The notes: generated from the letters alone by a model not told the origin. A DNA stretch of 6,208 bases from SHXR01 sp046160305 (GCA_046160305.1 JBJXGX010000320.1:1-6208); one strand, 5' to 3'; shown: positions 1 through 5,458, numbered from the stretch's first letter. A program made the numbers and translations.

Positions 1-2
1 AG

Positions 3-278
3 CTGCAGGCATTGATCGAATTCAGGCCGCTCAACCTGCTTGCGCCGCGCTACGACGTCAGCGGCCCATTCGATGTGATCTTCTGCCGCAACGTGATGAT
101 CTACTTCGACAAGCCGACGCAGCGGACAATACTGGAGAAGTTTGCTCCGCTGCTCGCACCGGACGGGCTGATGTTCTGCGGGCACTCGGAAAATTTCACC
201 CAGGCACGTGATCTCTTCCAGTTGGACGGCAAGACGGTCTACCGCTTGGCGGCCGCCCGCTCTGCCAAGGCGGCGTGA
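3..278 (+). CDS. cheR: CheR, chemotaxis protein methyltransferase (3' end only)
   Basis: The reading frame is open from the window edge and ends at TGA 276-278, so about 91 C-terminal residues are present and the start lies outside. CheR transfers methyl groups from S-adenosylmethionine to glutamates of chemoreceptors in the cytoplasm, opposing CheB. The visible part carries the CheR core signature FDVIFCRNVMIYFD, then LAPDGLMFCGHSENF, and a closing LDGKTVYRL strand, all in the order found in E. coli CheR. The N-terminal helical domain and most of the SAM-binding fold are cut off by the window. cheD starts three bases after the stop, so the two are almost certainly co-transcribed. The family call is secure from the signature alone. 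Confidence 0.95.
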   Translation: MQALIEFRPLNLLAPRYDVSGPFDVIFCRNVMIYFDKPTQRTILEKFAPLLAPDGLMFCGHSENFTQARDLFQLDGKTVYRLAAARSAKAA

Positions 279-281
279 TCG

Positions 282-884
282 ATGTCGACTGCGCTTGCCA
301 AGGTCAAAAGCGGACGCCTCTTCGATCGGAACCTGGGGTGTGACACCGTTCGGGTCCTGCCTGGCGATTATTTCGTCACCGACGAAGAAATCGGAATCAT
401 TACGGTGCTCGGCTCCTGCGTCGCGGCGTGTCTGTGGGACGAGGGCTCGGGCCTGGGTGGCATGAACCATTTCATGCTCGCCGACGGCGGTGCCAATGAC
501 GAATCCGGCGGTGCACCGGCGCGCTACGGACTCTATGCGATGGAGGTATTGATCAACGACCTTCTCAAGCGCGGGGCGCGCCGCAGCAAAATGAAGGCGA
601 AGCTCTTCGGCGGCGGCGCCGTCATTCGCGGGATGACGACCATGAACGTCGGCGATCGTAACGCGGCCTTCGCCCTCGAGTTCCTCCGCACGGAGAAGAT
701 TCCGTTGGTCGGACAGGACCTGCGCGAAGCCTACGCCCGCAAGGTCGCATTCATGCCCAAGTCGGGCCGCGCGATGGTGAAGCGCATCGATCCGAATGCC
801 GATTCGTCGGTTGTCGAGTTGGAACGCAAGTACGTGACCACGCTCGCCAAGAAACCGGTCGGGGGCGACATCGAGCTGTTCTGA
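282..884 (+). CDS. cheD: CheD, chemoreceptor glutamine deamidase
   Basis: This 200-residue protein matches CheD, which hydrolyses specific receptor glutamines to glutamates and so creates or adjusts methylation sites; in some bacteria it also binds the CheC phosphatase. The catalytic motif GSCVAACLWD is present with Cys46, and His63 in GGMNHFML follows 17 residues later, the same Cys-His spacing as Cys27-His44 of Thermotoga CheD. The third conserved position (Thr, six before Cys) is Ile40 here, with Thr41 beside it, so the active-site threonine may be shifted by one or the alignment may slip. KLFGGGAVI near residues 107-115 is the other family block. ATG 282 is the only sensible start: it sits three bases after the cheR stop, with AAGGCGG at 267-273 upstream. 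Length is typical for proteobacterial CheD. Confidence 0.95.
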   Translation: MSTALAKVKSGRLFDRNLGCDTVRVLPGDYFVTDEEIGIITVLGSCVAACLWDEGSGLGGMNHFMLADGGANDESGGAPARYGLYAMEVLINDLLKRGARRSKMKAKLFGGGAVIRGMTTMNVGDRNAAFALEFLRTEKIPLVGQDLREAYARKVAFMPKSGRAMVKRIDPNADSSVVELERKYVTTLAKKPVGGDIELF

Positions 885-962
885 TATTCGTTAGGAACTT
901 AGGCGGCAAGCAGCACGGACTCCCGACGATGCCACTCCTTAACCTCAATAAGAAAGCTTTTC

Positions 963-2057
963 ATGCAGCCGATTCGTGTATTCGTCATCGACGACTCCGC
1001 GCTGATTCGCGCGGTTCTCACCCAGATAGTCAACAGCCAGTCCGATATGCGCGTCGTCGGTACGGCGGGCGACCCCTTGCAAGCACGCGAGAAAATGCGC
1101 GACATCGAAATCGACGTCGTCACCCTCGATGTCGAAATGCCGGGCATGGATGGCATCGAGTTCCTCGAGAAACTGATGCGCTTGCGGCCGCTCCCGGTGC
1201 TCATGATCTCTTCGCTCACCGAACGGGGAGCGGATGTGACGATGCGGGCGCTCGAGCTCGGCGCGGTCGACTTCGTCACCAAGCCGAAAATGGCCATCAA
1301 CGAAGGGATGCGCGAAGCCACCGATGAGATCACCGGGAAGATTCGCGCCGTGGCGATGGCGCGCGTGCGCAAGCGTGAAGTTTCAGCCGGCGCGTCGACA
1401 GCCGGCCCGGTCCTGCAATGGAACAAGCAAATCGGTACCGAGAAGCTGATCGCTATCGGGTCATCGACCGGTGGCACCGAAGCGGTAAGGGAAATTCTCA
1501 TGCAATTGCCACCGAACAGCCCAGCGGTAGTGATCACGCAGCACATGCCGCCCGGCTTCACCGAAAGCTTTGCCAAGCGGCTCGACGGACTGTGCAAGAT
1601 TCGGGTCCAGGAGGCGCGGCACGGTGAGCGGATTCTTCCCGGTCGTGCTTACATTGCCCCTGGCGGTCATCATCTCGCGGTCGCCCGCAGCGGTGCGACG
1701 TTCAACACGGTCCTCTCCACCGATGCGCCGGTGAATCGTTTTCGCCCTTCGGTCGAGGTCTTGTTCAAGTCGGTGGCGCGCGCAGCCGGCACGAACGCGG
1801 CGGGGGTGATGTTGACGGGCATGGGCAAGGATGGCGCAACGGCGATGCTTGAGATGCGCCAGGCCGGCGCCTTCAACATTGCCCAAGACGAAGCGACCTG
1901 CGTGGTGTTCGGCATGCCGAAGGAGGCCATCGCGGTGGGCGCAGTCCATGAAGTGCTGCCGTTGGGACAGATCGCCCGGCGAGTATTGGATCATCTTGGT
2001 ACGGCTGGGATGGTCCCGGGCGGCGCCGGCAGCGGGTCGAAAACGGCACGGGTGTGA
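963..2057 (+). CDS. cheB: CheB, protein-glutamate methylesterase/deamidase response regulator
   Basis: CheB (364 residues) removes receptor methyl groups as methanol once phosphorylated by CheA, giving chemotactic adaptation. The receiver domain (about 3-125) shows the acidic pair Asp10-Asp11, phospho-acceptor Asp56 in TLDVEMPGMDG, Ser83 or Ser84 in MISSLT, and Lys107 in VTKP. A linker (about 135-158) leads to the methylesterase domain, where the triad is Ser168 (GSSTGG), His194 (ITQHMP) and Asp290 (TGMGKDG), each displaced by +4 from E. coli Ser164, His190 and Asp286. ATG 963 aligns with the start of E. coli CheB; the ribosome binding site before it is weak (AAGAAAG). It follows cheD after 78 bases on the same strand. 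Codons 207-322 have a diverged, partial second copy at 3366-3713. Confidence 0.97.
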   Translation: MQPIRVFVIDDSALIRAVLTQIVNSQSDMRVVGTAGDPLQAREKMRDIEIDVVTLDVEMPGMDGIEFLEKLMRLRPLPVLMISSLTERGADVTMRALELGAVDFVTKPKMAINEGMREATDEITGKIRAVAMARVRKREVSAGASTAGPVLQWNKQIGTEKLIAIGSSTGGTEAVREILMQLPPNSPAVVITQHMPPGFTESFAKRLDGLCKIRVQEARHGERILPGRAYIAPGGHHLAVARSGATFNTVLSTDAPVNRFRPSVEVLFKSVARAAGTNAAGVMLTGMGKDGATAMLEMRQAGAFNIAQDEATCVVFGMPKEAIAVGAVHEVLPLGQIARRVLDHLGTAGMVPGGAGSGSKTARV

Positions 2058-2083
2058 GACGGACATGGATGCACAGCCGCTCT

Positions 2084-2141
2084 CCCTGAGCCTGTCGACG
2101 GGCTCAATACGCGTGCGGGTTCGACAAGCTTGTCCTGAGCC
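2084..2141. repeat. REP-like hairpin pair downstream of cheB
   Basis: Bases 2087-2106 form a near-perfect 20-base palindrome (TGAGCC/GGCTCA stem, inner GTCGAC, one G-T pair). A second perfect palindrome, GACAAGCTTGTC, lies at 2123-2134, followed by another TGAGCC at 2136-2141. The GGCTCA at 2101-2106 can therefore pair either upstream or downstream, giving two exclusive structures. The core CCCTGAGCCTGTCGACGGG resembles a dispersed repeat that I recall from many proteobacterial genomes, and a related copy lies at 2841-2863. There is no T-run after either hairpin, so a classical terminator is not supported, though it could still affect the 3' end of the che transcript. Confidence 0.65.
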
Positions 2142-2152
2142 CCAACGGATTC

Positions 2153-2181
2153 TTGCCTGACTTATCAATAATTGATAAAAT
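2153..2181 (+). promoter_or_regulatory. parDE promoter with palindromic operator
   Basis: A -35-like TTGCCT (2153-2158) and a -10-like TAAAAT (2176-2181, five of six consensus bases) are separated by exactly 17 bases. Between and partly over them lies TTATCAAT-A-ATTGATAA (2162-2178), a perfect 17-bp inverted repeat, AT-rich in a GC-rich region. ParD-type ribbon-helix-helix antitoxins bind such palindromes and repress their own operon; occupation here would block RNA polymerase directly. The role is inferred from position and symmetry. A weak ribosome binding site GAAAGAAG (2211-2218) precedes the parD ATG. Confidence 0.7.
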
Positions 2182-2222
2182 TGTGAAGTAAGGTTATTGG
2201 CTGTCGAATTGAAAGAAGCCCC

Positions 2223-2492
2223 ATGCCATCCAGTTACGCCGTTGGCGATCATTTCGAGCAGTTCATCAAGCAGCAAGTCAAAGGCGGTCGCTATGCAAGC
2301 GCCAGCGAAGTGGTGCGCGACGCCCTCCGCCTTCTCGAACAGGAAGAACAACAACGGATTGTGGCGCTCGAAGCGCTCCGCGCCGATGTTAGGAAAGGTA
2401 TCTCGAGCGGCAGAGGAAAACCGGCCACAGACGTGCTTGACCGCCTTGAGAAAAAATACGCGACCTTGGCGCTAGACCAGCGCAAGAAGTAA
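2223..2492 (+). CDS. parD: ParD-family type II antitoxin
   Basis: This 89-residue protein has an N-terminal ribbon-helix-helix region (about 3-45) with the family pattern RYASASEVVRDALRLLEQ, in which the helix-turn residues S-A-S-E-V-V-R are diagnostic. The charged C-terminal tail (about 46-89) is the part that in ParD proteins wraps around and neutralises ParE. It should also repress its own promoter through the 17-bp palindrome just upstream. Its TAA overlaps the ATG of the toxin gene by one base (TAATG), the usual translational coupling in these modules. Bases 2370-2493, coding for residues 50-89, recur at 3709-3832 with about 96% identity, fused behind a cheB fragment. The symbol is by family; subfamily was not tested. 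Confidence 0.9.
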   Translation: MPSSYAVGDHFEQFIKQQVKGGRYASASEVVRDALRLLEQEEQQRIVALEALRADVRKGISSGRGKPATDVLDRLEKKYATLALDQRKK

Positions 2493-2791
2493 TGCAGGTC
2501 GTTTTTACCGCACAGGCAGAGCAGGACCTCGAAGAAATCGGCGATTACATCGCCGCCGATAATCCGTCGCGTGCGGTCACTTTCATTCGCGAAATCCGCG
2601 ATCACTGCGACAAGATCGCGAGATCACCGCTTTCCTACATCGCGCGCCCCGAGCTTGGCGACGACATCCGCGCCTGCGCGCACGGGCGCTATCTCATCGT
2701 GTTCCAGCCATCCGATCAGGAGGTCCTGATCGTTCGCGTTCTGCACGGCGCACGGGATATCCCGTCCTTCTTTCAAGGCGCAGATTTGTAG
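2492..2791 (+). CDS. parE: ParE/RelE-superfamily toxin
   Basis: The 99-residue product has the small basic ParE/RelE fold layout: VVFTAQAEQDLEEIGDYI at the start (strand, then helix), a second helix AVTFIREIRDHCDKIA, then RYLIVFQ and the closing VLIVRVLHGARDI strand. That ending is typical of ParE-type toxins. Characterised ParE proteins poison DNA gyrase, while RelE relatives cut mRNA on the ribosome; the sequence alone favours ParE because of the ParD partner and the RVLHGARD end. Length is normal and no disruption is seen, so the toxin is probably functional. It is translationally coupled to parD through the one-base overlap. The stop is TAG 2789-2791. Confidence 0.9.
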   Translation: MQVVFTAQAEQDLEEIGDYIAADNPSRAVTFIREIRDHCDKIARSPLSYIARPELGDDIRACAHGRYLIVFQPSDQEVLIVRVLHGARDIPSFFQGADL

Positions 2792-2810
2792 GCTCATAGG
2801 GGAATGACAC

Positions 2811-2963
2811 TTACTTAACCCGTCTGTGCTCAACCTTCCGTTCGCCCTGAACCTGTCGAAGGGTAACGCAGGCGTGGCTCGTGATCGCAGCACCAACGTG
2901 AATCGCGTCCATACCGCGCAATAAGAAGCGTTCGAACGCGGACGAATCGAAGAAGACTCGCAT
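2811..2963 (-). pseudogene. vapC-like PIN-domain toxin remnant with internal deletion
   Basis: This 50-codon minus-strand frame starts at ATG 2963-2961, whose A is the last base of the antitoxin's TGA (TGATG), the standard antitoxin-toxin coupling. It begins MRVFFDSSAF, the N-terminus of a VapC toxin with the first metal-binding aspartate (Asp6). It then continues as LLRGMDAIHVGAAITSHACV, which in intact VapC proteins lies near residue 90-110 and carries the late PIN-domain aspartate (here Asp19). Roughly 80 central residues, including the middle acidic residue of the nuclease site, are therefore missing, apparently in frame. The last 16 or so codons read through a REP-like repeat (2841-2863) rather than PIN sequence. 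A working ribonuclease is not expected. The family call rests on these two motifs and on the position. Confidence 0.75.
2841..2863. repeat. REP-like repeat inside the vapC remnant
   Basis: The segment CCCTGAACCTGTCGAAGGG (2845-2863) differs at two positions from CCCTGAGCCTGTCGACGGG at 2084-2102. It has short outer arms TTCG (2841-2844) and CGAA (2857-2860). The two clusters flank the parDE module. On the minus strand it supplies the abnormal C-terminus of the vapC remnant (LRQVQGER), so it probably entered or replaced the 3' end of that gene. Confidence 0.6.
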
Positions 2964-3184
2964 CAGGGTCGACGATCTTCGAGGATGCGCTTACCGATCG
3001 CCACGCCGCCCAGCGCAAGTGGGCGCGCTGCGCGTCGCTTCCATGAAGGGATGCCGGCGCGTATGGGCTGAATATCCGCGATCGGCCGGCCATTGCGAAG
3101 CACTCGCACGGTTTCACCGGCTTCGACCAGATCGAAATAGAGCTTTGCCTGGCTGCGCAATTCGGTGAAAGTGACTTCCCGCAT
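2963..3184 (-). CDS. Phd/YefM-family antitoxin, partner toxin broken
   Basis: The start ATG (3184-3182) is preceded by GGAG (3196-3193) at eight bases and gives a 73-residue protein. Its N-terminal half, with FTELRSQAKLYFDLVEAGETVRVLRNGRP then IADI, has the Phd/YefM pattern: an E-L-R helix followed by a G-E-x-V-x-V-x-x-x-G-x-P DNA-binding strand-turn. The C-terminal half, ending in GVAIGKRILEDRRP, matches the toxin-binding tails of antitoxins paired with VapC nucleases. The frame is open further upstream, but that extension crosses the TGTACA boxes and has no family similarity, so the short start is preferred. The downstream toxin is a deletion remnant, leaving this as an apparent orphan antitoxin. 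It may persist as a repressor or as protection against a related toxin; that is inference. Confidence 0.85.
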   Translation of the reverse strand: MREVTFTELRSQAKLYFDLVEAGETVRVLRNGRPIADIQPIRAGIPSWKRRAARPLALGGVAIGKRILEDRRP

Positions 3185-3195
3185 GATGGCGTCTC

Positions 3196-3221
3196 CGTAC
3201 AGTAATGTACATCGTTGTACA
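3196..3221 (-). promoter_or_regulatory. Three TGTACA-like operator boxes before the Phd/YefM antitoxin
   Basis: Read on either strand, TGTACA occurs at 3206-3211 and 3216-3221, and a 5/6 match, CGTACA in plus orientation, at 3196-3201. The three cores are exactly 10 bp apart, close to one helical turn, so bound proteins would line up on one DNA face. TGTACA is the established core of the YefM-YoeB operator in E. coli. The third box abuts the GGAG ribosome binding site of the antitoxin gene, so occupancy would cover the promoter/leader. I could not place a convincing -35/-10 pair. Confidence 0.7.
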
Positions 3222-3277
3222 TCGATATTCCGCTTCGATCCGGCTACTCCATCGATTTTGTCGGTACTGCCCTTCCC

Positions 3278-3372
3278 GCCGACGCCTGGTACCGCCGCGA
3301 TTTTTCCTCGCGTTTTCCGCCCTGGCGAACGGTCTTCGCCAGATGTCCCATTTCTTGTGCGAGCAGCTCGAC
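3278..3372 (-). pseudogene. Duplicated 3' fragment of the CBS-domain gene
   Basis: These 95 bases match 5491-5585, inside the 3' part of the CBS-domain gene, with about seven differences by hand count; the run around 3294-3343 is identical. On the minus strand both copies encode LLAQEMGHLAKTVRQGGKRE followed by EKSR, one residue, and YQASA. The fragment has no start and no CBS domain of its own. At its right end, GCTCGAC (3366-3372) is shared with cheB and marks the join to the next piece. Similarity is not visible left of about 3278. Confidence 0.85.
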
Positions 3373-3831
3373 GGTCTCCGCAAGATTCGCGTGCAGGAGG
3401 CATGTCATTGCGAGCGGATCCTGCCCGGTCGCGCCTACATTGCCCCGAGCGACCAGCTTTTGGCGATTGCACGCAGCGGGGCGACATTCACGAGCGTGCT
3501 CTCGAACAACGCACCGGTGAATCGCCATCGCCCTTCGGTCGAAGTCTTGTTTCGTTCGGTGGCGCGCGCAACGGGCGCTAATGCGGCCGGCGTCATGTTG
3601 ACCGGCATGGGCAAGGACGGCGCCACCGCCATGCTCGAAATGCGCCAAGCCGGTTCGTTCAACATTGCGCAAGACGAAGCCACGTGCGTCGTGTTCGGGA
3701 TGCCGCGCGAGGCGCTCCGCGCCGATGTTAGGAAAGGTCTCTCAAGCGGCAGAGGAAAACCGGCCACAAACGTGCTTGACCGTCTTGAGAAAAAATACGC
3801 GGCCTTGGCGCTAGACCAGCGCAAGAAGTAA
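3343..3831 (+). pseudogene. Chimeric frame: cheB methylesterase fragment fused in frame to parD tail
   Basis: Bases 3366-3713 correspond to cheB 1580-1927 (CheB residues 207-322). By hand count the match is about 79% at nucleotide level and about 84% at protein level (18 changes in 116), without a stop or indel. The fragment keeps the catalytic Asp motif TGMGKDG but lacks the receiver domain and the catalytic Ser and His, so it cannot be an active methylesterase. At the E-A codons (3709-3713) it switches in frame to parD, and 3709-3832 matches 2370-2493 with about five changes. It ends at the same TAA and lacks the ribbon-helix-helix. ATG 3343 is in frame (162 residues) and ATG 3205 would give 208; neither has a clear ribosome binding site, and the first 23 codons are antisense CBS sequence. 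It is most likely a recombination relic. Expression is possible but unproven. Confidence 0.85.
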
Positions 3832-4024
3832 TAGGCTTTTGCTCCCGCGCTCTGGCGAAGGTCGGCGAAGACGAGCACTGCGGCTTGACTCGTGGCTTCG
3901 CCGCTGGCGGCACGGTAAAGTTCAGGCTCAGGTGGCATGTTTTGCCGCTGATCCGCCAACCGCGCTCGTCGATGCGAAGCCATCCCCCTCGAATGGGGCC
4001 GGTCGATGCGGCGCACGATTTCTT

Positions 4025-4030
4025 AGGGAG
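4025..4030 (+). promoter_or_regulatory. Ribosome binding site that fixes the hmgA start
   Basis: AGGGAG is placed six bases before ATG 4037. It is the only good Shine-Dalgarno in the 200-base gap before hmgA, and it argues against the upstream in-frame start at 3839. Confidence 0.75.
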
Positions 4031-4036
4031 TCTGCC

Positions 4037-5377
4037 ATGTCCGCCACCCTGACCCGCGAATCGCCCTCCGTTCACCACGAGACCGTCGTTACCTATCAGT
4101 CAGGTTTCAACAACGAGCTTGCTACCGAAGCATTGCCCGGCGCGCTGCCGATCGGCCAAAACTCGCCACAGCGCTGCCCGTACGGACTGTATGCGGAGCA
4201 GCTCTCCGGAACGGCCTTCACAGCGCCTCGTGCCGCCAATCGGCGGACCTGGACCTATCGGATCCGGCCGTCCGCCATGCACGAGCCGTTCAAGCGCATC
4301 GACGATGGCCAGATGACCAACGACTTTGGCCAGACGCTCACGCCCCCCAATCAATTGCGCTGGAGTCCCCTGCCCGTTCCTCGCGATCCCACCGATTTCG
4401 TGCAGGGATTGATCACGATGGGCGGCAATGGCGATCCCGCCGCGATGAGCGGATGCGCAATCCACCTCTACGTCGCCAACCGCTCGATGACCGGCCGGTT
4501 CTTCTTCAACGGTGATGGTGAGCTCTTGATCGTGCCGCAGCAGGGTCGATTGCGCATCGACACCGAGATGGGTCGGCTCGATATCGAACCGCAGGAAATC
4601 GCGGTGATTCCGCGCGGCGTACGATTCAGCGTCTCGCTCACCGATGGCGGCGCACGCGGCTACGTCTGCGAGAACTTCGGCGCACCGTTCCGGCTGCCCG
4701 ATCTTGGCCCGATCGGTTCCAATGGACTTGCGAATCCCCGCGACTTCCTCTACCCGATCGCCGCGTTTGAGGATCGCGAGGGACGCTTCGAGCTCGTTAC
4801 AAAGTTTCTCGGGCATTTGTGGTCGGCCGACATCGGGCATTCCCCGCTCGATGTCGTGGCTTGGCACGGCAACCACGCGCCCTGCAAGTACGACTTGCGG
4901 CGTTTCAACGCGATCGGCTCGATCAGCTATGACCATCCGGATCCCTCGATCTTTCTGGTGCTGCAATCGCAGTCGGATACGGCCGGCGTCGATGCGATCG
5001 ATTTCGTCATCTTTCCGCCGCGCTGGCTCGCGATGGAACACACGTTTCGCCCACCCTGGTTCCATCGCAACGTCGCGAGCGAATTCATGGGGCTGGTACA
5101 TGGCGCCTACGATGCGAAGGCCGAGGGGTTCGTGCCGGGGGGCGCCTCGCTCCACAACTGCATGGCGGGCCATGGTCCGGATAGCGAAACCTTCGCCAAG
5201 GCCAGCGTCGCGGACACGACCACACCCCATCACGTCGCCGACACCATGGCGTTCATGTTCGAGACCCGGTTGCCGATCTGCCCGACGCGATTCGCACTCG
5301 ATGCGCCTCAATTGCAGCGCGATTATTTCAAGGCATGGCAAGGACTTCGCAAGCACTTCGATCCGGAGCGACCGTAG
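4037..5377 (+). CDS. hmgA: Homogentisate 1,2-dioxygenase
   Basis: HmgA opens the aromatic ring of homogentisate to maleylacetoacetate using non-haem Fe(II) and O2, the central step of tyrosine and phenylalanine catabolism in the cytoplasm. The 446-residue product has the family's usual length. The iron ligands are His343 and Glu349 in WFHRNVASEFMGL and His379 in LHNCMAGHGPD. The catalytic-base histidine is His300 in YDHPDPSIF. All four are shifted by +8 from human His335, Glu341, His371 and His292. The N-terminal YQSGFNNELATEALPGALP is also typical. ATG 4037 is chosen because AGGGAG (4025-4030) lies six bases upstream; the frame is open back to 3839, but that extension is low-complexity and unlike the family. 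No fumarylacetoacetase gene follows within the window, so it appears monocistronic here. Confidence 0.97.
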   Translation: MSATLTRESPSVHHETVVTYQSGFNNELATEALPGALPIGQNSPQRCPYGLYAEQLSGTAFTAPRAANRRTWTYRIRPSAMHEPFKRIDDGQMTNDFGQTLTPPNQLRWSPLPVPRDPTDFVQGLITMGGNGDPAAMSGCAIHLYVANRSMTGRFFFNGDGELLIVPQQGRLRIDTEMGRLDIEPQEIAVIPRGVRFSVSLTDGGARGYVCENFGAPFRLPDLGPIGSNGLANPRDFLYPIAAFEDREGRFELVTKFLGHLWSADIGHSPLDVVAWHGNHAPCKYDLRRFNAIGSISYDHPDPSIFLVLQSQSDTAGVDAIDFVIFPPRWLAMEHTFRPPWFHRNVASEFMGLVHGAYDAKAEGFVPGGASLHNCMAGHGPDSETFAKASVADTTTPHHVADTMAFMFETRLPICPTRFALDAPQLQRDYFKAWQGLRKHFDPERP

Positions 5378-5426
5378 AGCGCGGCCGGTTCCAAGGGGCT
5401 CACAGAAGTGCCTGGTCGATCGGATC

Positions 5427-5458
5427 AGGAATCTGCGCGGTCTGTCGCGCAGATTCCT
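5427..5458. terminator. Perfect 13-bp hairpin between convergent hmgA and CBS gene
   Basis: AGGAATCTGCGCG (5427-5439) and CGCGCAGATTCCT (5446-5458) pair perfectly around the hexaloop GTCTGT. The hairpin sits 49 bases after the hmgA stop, and its right arm overlaps the stop codon of the convergent CBS gene (5459-5457), so it could end or protect both transcripts. There is no T-run on either side, so strict intrinsic termination is uncertain; a 3'-end stabiliser or Rho-dependent end is equally possible. Confidence 0.55.

Noticed and set aside
899..1597. Minus-strand open frame of 232 codons opposite cheB
   Set aside because: Ser/Thr/Arg-rich shadow of cheB with no family motif.
2087..2181. CRISPR-like repeat array
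   Set aside because: There are only two or three related palindromic units with no regular spacers or equal repeat length.
3205..3831. A second functional CheB gene
   Set aside because: The receiver domain, catalytic Ser and His and the true C-terminus are absent, and its start region is antisense CBS sequence.
3278..3832. The mosaic as a simple assembly or chimeric-clone artefact
   Set aside because: Each piece differs from its neighbour copy by several to many substitutions, mostly synonymous in the cheB part, so it is not a misjoined copy of the same reads; long reads would settle it.
3885..3921. hmgA promoter from TTGACT (3885-3890) and TAAAGT (3916-3921)
   Set aside because: The spacing of 25 bases is too long for a standard promoter.
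3968..4010. Direct repeat GTCGATGCG (3968-3976 and 4002-4010) as an hmgA operator
   Set aside because: Nine bases in GC-rich DNA, not symmetric, 34 bp apart, and no regulator gene nearby; too weak to call.
3839..4036. N-terminal extension of hmgA by 66 codons from an upstream in-frame ATG
   Set aside because: The extension is rich in Arg, Ala and Pro and unlike any homogentisate dioxygenase, while ATG 4037 has a good ribosome binding site and gives the normal length.
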